DNA of 64,000 nt, taken from Hymenobacter lapidiphilus. GTDB lineage: Bacteria; Bacteroidota; Bacteroidia; Cytophagales; Hymenobacteraceae. The stretch spans positions 1 to 64,000 of the forward strand of contig NZ_JABKAU010000022.1 of assembly GCF_013377885.1 (NCBI RefSeq), given 5' to 3'. The position numbers and the translations under genes are program-made. Shown here piece after piece: positions 24,511 through 35,106 of this stretch. The first letter of the stretch is position 1. Every line of letters starts with the position of its first letter. The notes under the pieces are model-generated. The model had not been told where the DNA came from and did not search any database. It saw only the letters and a list, made by a program, of their open reading frames with translations.

Positions 24511-27153
24511 ATGAACGACCGGATGGATGACCGCCTCAAGCAAGCAGGTTCGAGGGCTAAAGCGGCCTGGAACAGCCGCCCAGCGCACTTGCCGCAGGGC
24601 GGGCCGGCTGGTAAGCTGCCGCCCCAGGCGCTGGAGCTAGAGGCCGCCGTGCTGGGCGCGCTCATGCTCGAAAAGGATGCCCTGACCACCGTCATCGACA
24701 TCCTCAAGCCCCAAAGCTTCTATAAAGACGGCCACCAGCGCATCTTCAAGGCTATTCTCAACCTGTTCGACAAGTCGGAGCCGATTGACATACTCACCGT
24801 CACGCACGAGCTGCGCGAGATGGGCGAGCTGGAGTCGGCTGGCGGCACGCATTACGTGGCCCAGCTCACGTTCAAGGTCAACTCGGCGGCCAACATCGAG
24901 TACCACTCCCGCATCATCACCGAAAACGCCATCAAGCGGGAGCTCATCAACATTGCCAGCACCATCCAGCGCGACGCCTTCGAGGATACCACCGACGTGT
25001 TCAACCTGCTCGACTCCACCGAGCAGGCCCTGTTCGAAGTGTCGGAGTCAAACATCCGCAAAAACTTCGACGACATGCGCAGCCTGATGGGTAAAGCCAT
25101 CAAGGAGCTCGAAGAAAAGAAGGATCAAAAGGACGGCCTCACCGGCGTGCCCTCCGGCTTCTCGGCCCTGGATAGAGTAACCAGCGGCTGGCAAAACTCT
25201 GACCTGGTGATAATTGCCGCTCGGCCGGGCATGGGCAAGTGTTTGGGTAAGGGCACCAAGGTGCTCATGTTCGACGGCACGCTGCGCAACGTGGAAGACG
25301 TGCGCGAGGGTGAGCTGCTGATGGGCGACGATTCCACCCCGCGCCGGGTGCTTAATATTGCCCGGGGCCGCGAAAATATGTACTGGGTGCGCCAGAACAA
25401 AGGTGAGGCCTACCGCGTCAACGAAAGCCACATCCTCTCGCTTAAGCGCAGCCGCAACGAAGGCCCGCACCGCCACGGCGACGTGCTCAACATCGAAGTG
25501 CGCGACTGGCTGCAGAAAAGCCCCAAGTTTCGCTCAAACTACAAGGGCTACAAGGTGCCCGTGGAATATGCGGCGCAGCACATACCTCTGGATCCGTATT
25601 TCTTGGGCCTGTGGCTGGGCGACGGATCCTCGGACAGTTGCCGCATCACGGGTCAGGACCCGGAGATAATAGGCTACCTGCACGAGTACGCCGCCAGCCC
25701 AGACATGCAGGTAACGGTAGGTGTAGTAACGGACCGCTGCAACAGCTACGGCACAACCCGCGGCCGGCAGGGCGGCAGTATGGCCCAGTATTCGGTACAG
25801 GATGAGCTGCGCCAAATGGGCGTACTCGGCGACAAGCACATTCCGCAGCAGTACTTAAGCAACAGCCGCGAAAACCGCCTGCTCCTGCTGGCTGGCCTCA
25901 TCGACTCCGATGGCCACCTCGATCCAGTGAGCAACGGCTACGAAATCACCCAGAAAAACCATCGCCTGGCCCGGCAGATCAAGTTTCTGGCCGACTCGCT
26001 GGGCTTCCGCACCTCGCTCAAGAAGAAGCGGGCTGCTATCAGCGCCATCGGCTACGAAAGTGAGGTGTCCCGTATCCGTATCTACGGCGACATCAACTGC
26101 GTGCCGGTGCGCGTGGCCCGCAAAAAGGCCCAGCCCTGGGCTTCGGTGGTCGATTGGCGCATGACCGGTATTTCGGTCGAGTTCGATAAGGAAGACGATT
26201 ACTACGGCTTCAGCATCGACGGCAACCGGCTGTTTCTGCTGGCCGACTGCACCGTGACCCACAACACGGCCTTCGTGGTGTCGGCCATGCGCAACGCGGC
26301 CGTTGAGTTCAAGAAGCCGGTGGCCATCTTCTCGCTCGAAATGTCGTCGCTGCAGCTCGTGAATCGTCTGATTTCGGCGGAGGCAGAGCTGGATTCAGAG
26401 AAAATCAAGAAGGGCAATTTGGCCGACCACGAGTGGGCCCAGCTCAACCACAAGATTTCCAACCTCTCGTCGGCCCCGATTTACATCGACGACACGCCCG
26501 GCCTCAGTATCCGGGAGCTACGCACCAAGTGCCGCCGCCTGAAAGCACACCACGATATTTCGATGATTATCATCGACTATCTGCAGCTGATGACCGGTAA
26601 TACCGACGGCAAGGGCGCCGGCAACCGAGAGCAGGAAATTGCCAGTATCTCGCGGGCGCTCAAGGGCATTGCCAAGGAGTTGAACGTGCCCGTACTGGCC
26701 CTTTCGCAGCTTTCGCGCTCGGTAGAAACCCGCGGCGGCGACAAGAAGCCCCAGCTTAGTGACCTGCGCGAATCGGGGTCCATTGAGCAGGACGCCGACA
26801 TGGTAATCTTCCTCTACCGCCCCGAGTACTACAAAATCACGGAAGACGAGATGGGCAACCCCACCCAGGGCACGGGCGAGGTTATTATTGCCAAGCACCG
26901 GAACGGCTCCCTGGAAACCGTGCAGCTCAAGTTCATCGGTAAGTTCACCAAGTTCGCCGACCTCGACGGCGGCGGGGGCTTCGATGATGGCTTCAACCCC
27001 AGCTCCTTTCCTACCAGCACCTTCGACGACGACCAGTCCGGCGGCTTTGCGCCCAACACCATCCGGCTGGGCTCGCGCATCAACAACGACTCGCCGCCGC
27101 CGGCTCAGCCCTTCCCGCGTAGCAACTTCGACGACGGCCCACCGCCGTTTTAA
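24511..27153 (+). CDS. dnaB: Replicative DNA helicase DnaB with intein
   Basis: 880 aa precursor: N-extein residues 1-243, intein 244-585, C-extein 586-880; splicing would yield a 538-aa helicase. The N-terminal domain starts at about LPPQALELEAAVLGALMLE. The RecA-like domain shows Walker A GMGK split by the intein immediately before its Thr (GMGK|T), then FSLEMSSLQLVNRL, Walker B MIIIDYLQLMTG, and LSQLSRSVETR...LRESGSIEQDADMV. It unwinds DNA at the replication fork as a hexamer. Unspliced protein should lack a working P-loop. The Asp/Gly/Pro-rich C-terminal tail is longer than in enterobacterial DnaB. Confidence 0.96.
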   Translation: MNDRMDDRLKQAGSRAKAAWNSRPAHLPQGGPAGKLPPQALELEAAVLGALMLEKDALTTVIDILKPQSFYKDGHQRIFKAILNLFDKSEPIDILTVTHELREMGELESAGGTHYVAQLTFKVNSAANIEYHSRIITENAIKRELINIASTIQRDAFEDTTDVFNLLDSTEQALFEVSESNIRKNFDDMRSLMGKAIKELEEKKDQKDGLTGVPSGFSALDRVTSGWQNSDLVIIAARPGMGKCLGKGTKVLMFDGTLRNVEDVREGELLMGDDSTPRRVLNIARGRENMYWVRQNKGEAYRVNESHILSLKRSRNEGPHRHGDVLNIEVRDWLQKSPKFRSNYKGYKVPVEYAAQHIPLDPYFLGLWLGDGSSDSCRITGQDPEIIGYLHEYAASPDMQVTVGVVTDRCNSYGTTRGRQGGSMAQYSVQDELRQMGVLGDKHIPQQYLSNSRENRLLLLAGLIDSDGHLDPVSNGYEITQKNHRLARQIKFLADSLGFRTSLKKKRAAISAIGYESEVSRIRIYGDINCVPVRVARKKAQPWASVVDWRMTGISVEFDKEDDYYGFSIDGNRLFLLADCTVTHNTAFVVSAMRNAAVEFKKPVAIFSLEMSSLQLVNRLISAEAELDSEKIKKGNLADHEWAQLNHKISNLSSAPIYIDDTPGLSIRELRTKCRRLKAHHDISMIIIDYLQLMTGNTDGKGAGNREQEIASISRALKGIAKELNVPVLALSQLSRSVETRGGDKKPQLSDLRESGSIEQDADMVIFLYRPEYYKITEDEMGNPTQGTGEVIIAKHRNGSLETVQLKFIGKFTKFADLDGGGGFDDGFNPSSFPTSTFDDDQSGGFAPNTIRLGSRINNDSPPPAQPFPRSNFDDGPPPF
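25240..26265 (+). mobile_element. Intein with LAGLIDADG homing endonuclease in dnaB P-loop
   Basis: 342 residues (244-585 of the precursor). It begins with Cys (CLGKGTKVLMFDG, block A), has a block-B-like VNESHIL (His307), two LAGLIDADG helices (LGLWLGDG at 365-372 and LAGLIDSDG at 460-468), and ends in the splice junction VTHN followed by Thr (penultimate His, terminal Asn, +1 Thr). All residues needed for protein splicing and both endonuclease acidic residues are present, so the element looks active for splicing and homing. It interrupts the Walker A motif between Lys and Thr. Mycobacterial DnaB also hosts a P-loop intein (known family fact). Confidence 0.94.
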
Positions 27154-27192
27154 AAGCCGGCCAAAACTGCTCCGGTGCTTCCGGAATTCTTA

Positions 27193-27263
27193 GCCCACTT
27201 CCTGCTAAAATGCCACACGCCCGCTGCTACAGCGGGCGTGTGGCATTTTAGCAGGAAGTGGGC
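27193..27263. terminator. Perfect 34-bp hairpin after dnaB
   Basis: Two 34-base perfectly complementary arms (starting GCCCACTTCCTGCTAAAATG) with a 3-base CTA loop, 40 bases after the dnaB stop. There is no classic T-run after the stem (an internal ATTTTAG only), so termination is uncertain. It matches none of the other repeat families. Confidence 0.55.
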
Positions 27264-27440
27264 CGGCGCAGAGCAAGGCCAGACGGTGGCAGAAGTGGCA
27301 GGTAATCAGCAGCTGATTTCATGCAAATACAACTATATTGAAGCCCGGTGTGGCAAAGCCTGCTTCCCTGGTAGGCGGCTTCATCCGGGAAGTGCTCCGT
27401 CTGAAAGCGTCACTTTATTCCACCTTTTTTTTCTTTCCAT

Positions 27441-28796
27441 ATGAAAATAGTTGTACAACTCGTTGCTGGTTTATTGCTGACTACTGCTACTGCGCAGGCC
27501 CAGTGGGTAACCCAGCCCTTCAACTTCACGCAGCCGCAGGCTACTGCTGCCTACACCGATGCCGTTGATGCGAATACGGCCTGGGCTATGTCGAGCGCGT
27601 TGCTGGCACCCGGCTCGGCCAACGTGCGCACCAACCAGGTCGCCCTTACTACCAATGGTGGCCAAAACTGGACGGTACGGCAGGTAACGGGCATCGGCAG
27701 TTCCGAAACGCTTACCAGCATATCGGCCGTCAGTGCCACTACCGCGTGGGTTTCCACCTTCCGCACATCTACCGGCGGCGGTCGGGTATTTAAAACCACC
27801 GATGGAGGCGTTACCTGGGTAGTGCAGTCTACGGCTGCCATGTTCAGCGAGGCCGACAGCTACCCTAACTCGGTGTACTTCTTCAATGCCACCAATGGCA
27901 TGGTGATGGGCGACGTGGACGGACGCAATGGCGGAGGGCTGGAAATCTACTATACTTCCAACGGCGGTACCACCTGGACCCGCTCGGCCAACGTACCTAC
28001 CGGCACCGATGGCGAATTTGGCACCTTCTTCCCCGTTGCGGCGGTCGGTAACTCCATCTGGTTTCCCAACAACGAAGGCGACATCTTCCGCTCGAAAGAC
28101 CGGGGCGTTACCTGGCAGGTGGCCAAGCAGGTAGGCGACTCCGATGACCCGGTGGGCAGCATTGCTTTTCGTGATGAACTGAATGGACTGGCAATGGTGC
28201 CCTCGTTCGACGATACACAGCACGGGCTCTTCAGCAGTGCCGACGGTGGCGCTACCTGGATGCGCCTTGCCTATACCGGCCCGCTGCACGGCTTTGGCCT
28301 GACTCGGGTACCGGGCAACGGCAACTACCTGTCGGTGGGCCTCGACCTGGGCAACGGCGACCAGGGCTCGTCGTACAGCCAGGACAACGGCAAAACCTGG
28401 ATCAGGCTGGAAAGTACGATTGACCACCTGTTTGTGGATGCTGCCAGCCCAACTGCTGTCTGGAGCGGGAATATTTCGGCCACGGGAACGGGGGCAAACA
28501 AGCTGACCAGCGCGGTACTGAGCAACCGGGGCGCTACCCTGGTGCTTGGCGCCAGCCTCAGCCCTAACCCGAGCGCCAACGGGCAGTTCCGGGTGCAGTG
28601 GCCCGCTGCGGCCCATACCGGGGCGGCTACGCTCACGGTATTCGATGTGCTGGGCCGCCAGGTGCAGCGCCGCACCCTCGACGTCACGCGCGGAACCGAG
28701 ACAACCCTCGATCTGAGCGGCGAGAAATCCGGTGTGTATCAGGTACGGCTGGAGTCGGGTAGCGGCGTAAGTCAGCTGCGGGCGCAGGTCCGGTAA
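27441..28796 (+). CDS. Secreted BNR-repeat protein with type IX sorting domain
   Basis: 451 aa. Signal peptide (about residues 1-20, ending ATAQAQ). Six Asp-box/BNR motifs of the S-x-D-x-G-x-T-W kind are visible: TTNGGQNW, TTDGGVTW, TSNGGTTW, SKDRGVTW, SADGGATW and SQDNGKTW, indicating a sialidase- or VPS10-like beta-propeller. The last ~80 residues form a type IX (Por) secretion sorting domain: LSPNPSANGQFRVQW, LTVFDVLGRQVQRRTLDV, SGVYQVRLESG and a final basic RAQVR. It should be exported by the type IX system and anchored to or released from the surface. No catalytic residues of sialidases are evident; ligand unknown. Confidence 0.9.
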   Translation: MKIVVQLVAGLLLTTATAQAQWVTQPFNFTQPQATAAYTDAVDANTAWAMSSALLAPGSANVRTNQVALTTNGGQNWTVRQVTGIGSSETLTSISAVSATTAWVSTFRTSTGGGRVFKTTDGGVTWVVQSTAAMFSEADSYPNSVYFFNATNGMVMGDVDGRNGGGLEIYYTSNGGTTWTRSANVPTGTDGEFGTFFPVAAVGNSIWFPNNEGDIFRSKDRGVTWQVAKQVGDSDDPVGSIAFRDELNGLAMVPSFDDTQHGLFSSADGGATWMRLAYTGPLHGFGLTRVPGNGNYLSVGLDLGNGDQGSSYSQDNGKTWIRLESTIDHLFVDAASPTAVWSGNISATGTGANKLTSAVLSNRGATLVLGASLSPNPSANGQFRVQWPAAAHTGAATLTVFDVLGRQVQRRTLDVTRGTETTLDLSGEKSGVYQVRLESGSGVSQLRAQVR

Positions 28797-28816
28797 CACC
28801 GCTGCTGATCCAAGAG

Positions 28817-28854
28817 AAAAGCCTGGCTCCCGGCCTCGGAAGCCAGGCTTTTTT
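28817..28854 (+). terminator. Terminator after BNR protein gene
   Basis: AAAAGCCTGGCT.../AGCCAGGCTTTTTT hairpin, 20 bases after the stop, followed by a T run. Confidence 0.8.
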
Positions 28855-28913
28855 GGGCCCTATGCTACCACACGAAACCGGCCCGTAGGCTGGCAAAAAC
28901 CGGATTTTTTCGG

Positions 28914-28921
28914 TATCTTTG
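28914..28921 (+). promoter_or_regulatory. -7 element TATCTTTG of gyrB
   Basis: An exact TAnnTTTG match 37 bases before the gyrB ATG. Confidence 0.5.
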
Positions 28922-28955
28922 CCTACTTACGCACTTCGCGCTGAACCCCCTCTGA

Positions 28956-30947
<1,992 letters not shown>

Positions 30948-30985
30948 TTGTTGGGTTGAGAGCTGTTAGCTTTCATTCTGGAACC

Positions 30986-31032
30986 ACATACACAAAGCGC
31001 CAATCCGTAATGGGTTGGCGCTTTGTGTATGT
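30986..31032 (+). terminator. Terminator after gyrB
   Basis: 18-base perfect arms ACATACACAAAGCGCCAA/TTGGCGCTTTGTGTATGT with an 11-base loop, 38 bases after the stop. There is no long T run, so it may be a hairpin with mainly RNA-stabilising effect. Confidence 0.55.
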
Positions 31033-31042
31033 GTATTGTGCG

Positions 31043-31145
31043 AAAGAAAGAGTAGGGTGCGGGGCTTGTTTCCGCCCGCCGTTGAACGAGTCTGGTAGAA
31101 CCGTTCAACGGCGAGCAGGGACAAGCCCCGCACCTTACTCTTTCT
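31043..31145. repeat. Degenerate GC-rich palindrome GGTGCGGGGCTTG
   Basis: The arms AAAGAAAGAGTAGGGTGCGGGGCTTGT and the complement of ACAAGCCCCGCACCTTACTCTTTCT pair with one indel. The interior contains CGTTGAACG/CGTTCAACG. It belongs to the GTAGGGGCGGGGCTTG family, and its right end includes the rsgA stop codon. Confidence 0.75.
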
Positions 31146-32070
31146 ATTTTCTATTGTCCTCGGCTTGCTGCATGCTTACATAGCTGTCGTAGCGGGGGAG
31201 GGCGATGCGGCCCTGGTCTACGGCTTCGCGCACGGCGCAGCCGGGCTCGTGCAGGTGCTGGCAGTTGTGGTAGCGGCACTGGTTCAATAGGGCGCGCATT
31301 TCGGGAAAATAGTGGGCCAGCTCGCCGGCTTTCATATCCACAAGGCCCAGCTCCTTGATGCCGGGCGTATCGATGAGGTAGGTGCCGGGGCGTACTTCGA
31401 GCATTTCGGCGTAGGTGGTGGTGTGCACGCCTTTATCAGAGAACTGGCTGATTTCAGCCGTTTTCAGGTCGAGGTCGGGCACCAAGGCGTTGATGAGCGT
31501 GCTTTTGCCCACGCCCGAGTGGCCCGAAAGCAGCGACACCTTCCCATCGAGCAGCGCATCAACGTCTTCTAGTCCCTCGCCGGTGTGGGCTGAGCAGCGC
31601 AGGCCGGGGTAGCCCAGGCGCTCATACAGCTGCTGAATCTGGCCCTGATAGTCGTTGAGGTCCTCGTCGTAGAGGTCGGTTTTGTTGAAAATCAGCGTGG
31701 TGGAAATGTGGTACGCCTCGGCCGTCACCAGAAACCGGTCGATGAAGCCAAATGAGGTGGCCGGCGAGGCCAGTGTTACCACCAGCAGGGCCTGGTCGAG
31801 GTTGGCGGCCACGATGTGGGCGTGCTCGGTTTTGTGCACCGAACGGCGGATGATGTAGTTGCGGCGCGGTGCAATGTGATGGATGACGCCCGCACCCTCG
31901 GTTTGTTCTTCTACGGTAAACTCCACCTCGTCGCCCACGGCCAGCGGGTTGCTCACCTTCAGGCCCTGGTTTTTGAACTTGCCCCGCAGCCGGCAGTGGT
32001 GGAACAGCCCGGTGCTGATTTCGCGCACCACGTACCAAGAGCCCGTCGATCTGACAATGATTCCGGTCAT
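31144..32070 (-). CDS. rsgA: Ribosome small-subunit GTPase RsgA
   Basis: 308 aa. N-terminal OB fold (LKVSNPLAVGDEVEFTVEEQ), then a circularly permuted GTPase: G4 FNKTDLYD (about residues 128-135), G1 SGHSGVGKSTLIN (about 182-194) and G3 DTPGIKELGL. A C-terminal zinc site is formed by CRYHNCQHLHEPGC. This order and the zinc finger are diagnostic. RsgA checks 30S subunit maturation. The stop codon lies in the downstream palindromic repeat. A CATCTTTG-like element about 100 bases upstream might be the promoter. Confidence 0.96.
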   Translation of the reverse strand: MTGIIVRSTGSWYVVREISTGLFHHCRLRGKFKNQGLKVSNPLAVGDEVEFTVEEQTEGAGVIHHIAPRRNYIIRRSVHKTEHAHIVAANLDQALLVVTLASPATSFGFIDRFLVTAEAYHISTTLIFNKTDLYDEDLNDYQGQIQQLYERLGYPGLRCSAHTGEGLEDVDALLDGKVSLLSGHSGVGKSTLINALVPDLDLKTAEISQFSDKGVHTTTYAEMLEVRPGTYLIDTPGIKELGLVDMKAGELAHYFPEMRALLNQCRYHNCQHLHEPGCAVREAVDQGRIALPRYDSYVSMQQAEDNRK

Positions 32071-32259
32071 GCCCAGAGTGTTGTTGAAGTGGTCATATAG
32101 AGAACTTTAAGGGAGCCGGGGGTAGTGATGTAAAGTAAGCGGCTGACGGCGAAAGCCATGTGACGGAACCGGGCAACAAAGATGGGGGTGGTTGTACTGC
32201 TGACGCTCACGGGCTTACTGTACGCATCGGGTGTGCTGTTGTGCCCGGAGCCACCACCT

Positions 32260-33510
32260 TTATCTCACTCGCTCAGTCTGCATCCAACCCATAATTTTAC
32301 GGGTGGCACCGCTGTGGTCGTGTACATAATCGAGGCTTTGGTCCTGCACCTGCAGGCGGGCTTCTTCGCGATAGTACAGCAGCCCAAACGCTTTAAGCAG
32401 CTCATCAGAGGAGCTTACGGGGAAAGCGCAGCCCAGTTCCACGAGGTCCTGGGCCTCCTGAAACTTGTGGTAGGTGGGGCCAAACAGCAGCGGCAGGCCG
32501 AACGCGGCGGCTTCGAGCGTGTTGTGCAGGCCCTTGCCGAACGCCCCGCCTACGTAGGCGAAATGGCCAAAGCGGTACAGCGAGCTTAGTAGCCCCACGT
32601 TGTCGATAAGCAGCAGCCGGGCATCGGCTACGGTAGCCGCTTTAGCCTGCGAGTAGCGCACTACCTGGCCGGGCAGCGCGGCTTCCACCCGGCGCAGGTT
32701 GGCCTCATTGACTTCGTGGGGAGCCACGATAAAGCGCAACTCCTGTTGATACTGCAGCAACAGCGGCGTAAGCACAGCTATATCTTCGGCCCAGCTGCTG
32801 CCCACAATCAACACCGGGCACCAGTCGTCGGTGAAGGCCTCGACCAAGGGCAGGTGGCGGGGAGGGGCTGAGGCGGTGCGTACTACGGTATCGAAGCGGG
32901 TGTCGCCGGCCACGCTCACGCCCTGCAGGCCGGCACTGCGCAATAGTTCAGCCGAGGCCTGGTTCTGGGTGAATATGTGCGTGAAGAAACCCAGAATACG
33001 GCGAAAAAAGCCACCCCAGGGCTGAAAAAACACCTGTTCGGACCGGAAGATGGCCGACACGCAGATGGTCGGAATTGCTCTGCGCTGCAGTTCGCGCAGG
33101 AAGTAGTACCAGAACTCGTATTTCACGAACACGACCAGTCGGGGCTGCACTGCATCCAGAAAAGCCCGGGCATTGGCGGCCGTATCGAGCGGCAGGTAAA
33201 ACACGTAATCGGCCCCGGGCCAGTTGTGGCGTACTTCGTAGCCCGAGGGCGAAAAGAAGGTGAGCACCAGCTTATGGTCGGGGTATTCGGCCCGGTAGGC
33301 TTCCATAAGCGGGCGGCCCTGCTCGAACTCGCCCAGCGAAGCGCAATGGAACCATGCCAGCGGGGCCGTTTCCTGGCGCAGCTGCCCCTGTATGCGGCCC
33401 AGCAGCCCACGGCGCCCGGCCGTCCAGGCGGCGGCCTTGGGCACAAAATGGCTCAACAGCCGCAGCAGCAGCGCATACAAACGCAGACCAAAAGAATATA
33501 ACAGACGCAA
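32260..33510 (-). CDS. waaA: Kdo transferase WaaA
   Basis: 416 aa from a TTG at 33510. The open frame continues to 33606, but the -7 element TACTTTTG (33563-33570) lies inside that extension, and family members start just before the RLLYSFGLRLYALLLRL membrane segment. GT-B fold: FHCASLGEFEQGRPLMEAYR (about residues 50-69) with the catalytic Glu, FVKYEFWYYFLREL, a middle VAGDTRFDTV, and the C-terminal donor-binding VGGAFGKGLHNTLEAAAFG. It adds 3-deoxy-D-manno-octulosonate to lipid A precursor at the inner membrane, implying LPS with a Kdo inner core. Gene also called kdtA. Confidence 0.92.
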   Translation of the reverse strand: MRLLYSFGLRLYALLLRLLSHFVPKAAAWTAGRRGLLGRIQGQLRQETAPLAWFHCASLGEFEQGRPLMEAYRAEYPDHKLVLTFFSPSGYEVRHNWPGADYVFYLPLDTAANARAFLDAVQPRLVVFVKYEFWYYFLRELQRRAIPTICVSAIFRSEQVFFQPWGGFFRRILGFFTHIFTQNQASAELLRSAGLQGVSVAGDTRFDTVVRTASAPPRHLPLVEAFTDDWCPVLIVGSSWAEDIAVLTPLLLQYQQELRFIVAPHEVNEANLRRVEAALPGQVVRYSQAKAATVADARLLLIDNVGLLSSLYRFGHFAYVGGAFGKGLHNTLEAAAFGLPLLFGPTYHKFQEAQDLVELGCAFPVSSSDELLKAFGLLYYREEARLQVQDQSLDYVHDHSGATRKIMGWMQTERVR

Positions 33511-33562
33511 GACGAAGCGAAAGGAAGCGAGAGCAAAACGGCCGGCACGAAGCCGCCCGCCA

Positions 33563-33570
33563 CAAAAGTA
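33563..33570 (-). promoter_or_regulatory. -7 element TACTTTTG of waaA
   Basis: An exact TAnnTTTG match on the minus strand, 52 bases before the chosen TTG start; it argues against the longer start at 33606. Confidence 0.45.
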
Positions 33571-33641
33571 CGCCCTTCGCCTCATTATAAAGCAAAAAGC
33601 CCCCACCCAACCGGATGAAGGCTTTCTTGAAGGGGGGGAAT

Positions 33642-33730
33642 CTTGTCATCCTGAGCGAAGCGAAGGACCTCTGCAGAAGCTAACTCAGATTATAGCTTCT
33701 GCAAAGGTTCACTTCGCTCAGGATGACAAG
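33642..33730. repeat. Palindromic repeat CTTGTCATCCTGAGCGAAGCGAAGGACCT
   Basis: 18 outer bases are perfectly paired; one arm has a short deletion (GAAGCGAAGGACC against GAAGTGAACC), then GCAGAAGCTA/TAGCTTCTGC pair again. It lies 7 bases downstream of the peroxiredoxin stop on the minus strand. Confidence 0.85.
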
Positions 33731-33737
33731 GGTTAAC

Positions 33738-34376
33738 TTAGTGAGCGGCCTGCTTGCCGAGGTAGTTGGCTACGCCTTCGCGGGTGGCCTGCATTCCCTC
33801 TTTGCCTTCCTCCCAGTTGGCGGGGCAAACTTCGCCCTTCTCCTCGAAGTATTGCAGAGCGTCCACCATGCGCATGGCTTCGTCGATGCTACGGCCCAGC
33901 GGGCCGTCGTTTACTACCTGGTGGCGTACAATTCCGTCCTTGTCAATCAGGAACAGGCCGCGGTAGGCCATGGGCGAGCCGATGAATGTCATCTCGCCAG
34001 CTTCGTTGTAGTCGTAGTGGCCGCCCAGCACGTCGTAGTTGGAGGCAATGGTTTTGGTCGCGTCGGCGACTAGCGGGTAGGTTACGCCCTCGATGCCGCC
34101 GTTGTCGCGGGGCGTTTGCAACCAAGCGAAGTGCGAGAAGTGCGTATCGGTCGAGCAGCCTACAATGGCTACGCCTTTGGCCTCAAAGTCGGCCAGACGC
34201 TCCTCGAAAGCAATGATTTCGGTGGGGCAAACGAAAGTGAAGTCGGCGGGGTAGAAGTAGAAAATGACGTGCTTCTTGCCCAAATACCGGTCAAGGGAGA
34301 AATCCTCCTCGAATTCGCCATCGATAACGGCGGTGGCTTTGAAAGAAGGAGCGCGTTTACCAACAAGAACTGCCAT
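33738..34376 (-). CDS. 2-Cys peroxiredoxin (AhpC/Prx1 type)
   Basis: 212 aa. The peroxidatic cysteine is in DFTFVCPTEIIAFEE (about residue 50) and the resolving cysteine in GEVCPANWEEGKEGM (about residue 187); the catalytic Arg is in YRGLFLIDKDG context. This is the typical 2-Cys AhpC/Prx1 group, which reduces H2O2 and organic peroxides with electrons from thioredoxin or AhpF. The gene follows a Fur/PerR-family regulator on the same strand (135-base gap), a common arrangement for peroxide-stress control. It is followed by a palindromic repeat. Confidence 0.95.
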   Translation of the reverse strand: MAVLVGKRAPSFKATAVIDGEFEEDFSLDRYLGKKHVIFYFYPADFTFVCPTEIIAFEERLADFEAKGVAIVGCSTDTHFSHFAWLQTPRDNGGIEGVTYPLVADATKTIASNYDVLGGHYDYNEAGEMTFIGSPMAYRGLFLIDKDGIVRHQVVNDGPLGRSIDEAMRMVDALQYFEEKGEVCPANWEEGKEGMQATREGVANYLGKQAAH

Positions 34377-34511
34377 GTGCTTTAGAACTTAGAATTGAAT
34401 GTGAGGTATTAGAGAAGCGTACCGGAAGGCCCGTAAGCTAACCATCGCCCGTAACCGGGGAGCAGAATCAGCCAGAAAATCAATGAGTAGTGCCGGCGTA
34501 TGTCTGCCGCC

Positions 34512-34994
34512 TTACGCCTGCTGAGCCGACTCGGCAGTGGGCAGATCGACCACGCGGCTGCCGGTTACATGCAAGGAGAAGGAGTGGGGCTGAAAGCCGG
34601 GCAATCCTTTATCGGCAAAAAAGCCCCGAATAAGCTCATCTAGCTTCGGGTCGCAGTAATCGATTATTTCCTGCGTATCGGCACAAACCAGGTGGTGATG
34701 CTCGGTGCAATCAGCGTCGTAGCGTCGGCGCGAGCCCTCGGCCGAGGCCACCCGGCGCGTAAGGCCAGCCACCACAAACGAGTCGAGCGTCTTGTACACC
34801 GTCCCCAACGACACCGACGACAGCTGCCCGGTTACCCGCTGATGCACCTGCTCGGCAGTAGGGTGGCCCGGCAACACCAGCAAGCTCTCCAGAATCAGGA
34901 GGCGCTGGCGAGTGGCCCGCAGGCCGGCATCGGCCAGCTGCTGTTGCAGCTGCTCGGGTGTAGGAACAGGATGGTGGGAATGAGGCGTGTGCAC
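34512..34994 (-). CDS. Fur/PerR-family repressor
   Basis: 160 aa from a GTG at 34994. Winged-helix core: AGLRATRQRLLILESLLVLPG, HPTAEQVHQRV, VSLGTVYKTLDSFVVAGL (recognition helix region). The metal-sensing part has CTEHHHLVCADTQEIIDY. The two CxxC structural-zinc motifs found in many Fur/PerR proteins are absent. A His-rich head (MHTPHSHHPVP) is unusual. Position next to a peroxiredoxin gene makes a PerR-like peroxide sensor the best guess, though Fur or Zur cannot be excluded. A -7 element TATCTTTG lies 19 bases upstream. Confidence 0.85.
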   Translation of the reverse strand: MHTPHSHHPVPTPEQLQQQLADAGLRATRQRLLILESLLVLPGHPTAEQVHQRVTGQLSSVSLGTVYKTLDSFVVAGLTRRVASAEGSRRRYDADCTEHHHLVCADTQEIIDYCDPKLDELIRGFFADKGLPGFQPHSFSLHVTGSRVVDLPTAESAQQA

Positions 34995-35013
34995 AGGTAA
35001 GAATGATTCTCCG

Positions 35014-35021
35014 CAAAGATA
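35014..35021 (-). promoter_or_regulatory. -7 element TATCTTTG of Fur-family gene
   Basis: An exact TAnnTTTG match on the minus strand, 19 bases before the GTG start. The AT-rich stretch just upstream could hold an operator, but no clear Fur/PerR box was recognised. Confidence 0.5.
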
Positions 35022-35106
35022 GGGCTATAAGCGTTACGAAAGAAAAAATGTTTCATTTGGAGCACTTTGGGGTGATAATGTTCCCGCCTCAAGTCATCAC
35101 CCCAAC

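Noticed and set aside
32182..32589. 135-residue plus-strand ORF overlapping waaA 3' end
   Set aside because: Mostly antisense to the conserved waaA coding region and without recognisable domain.
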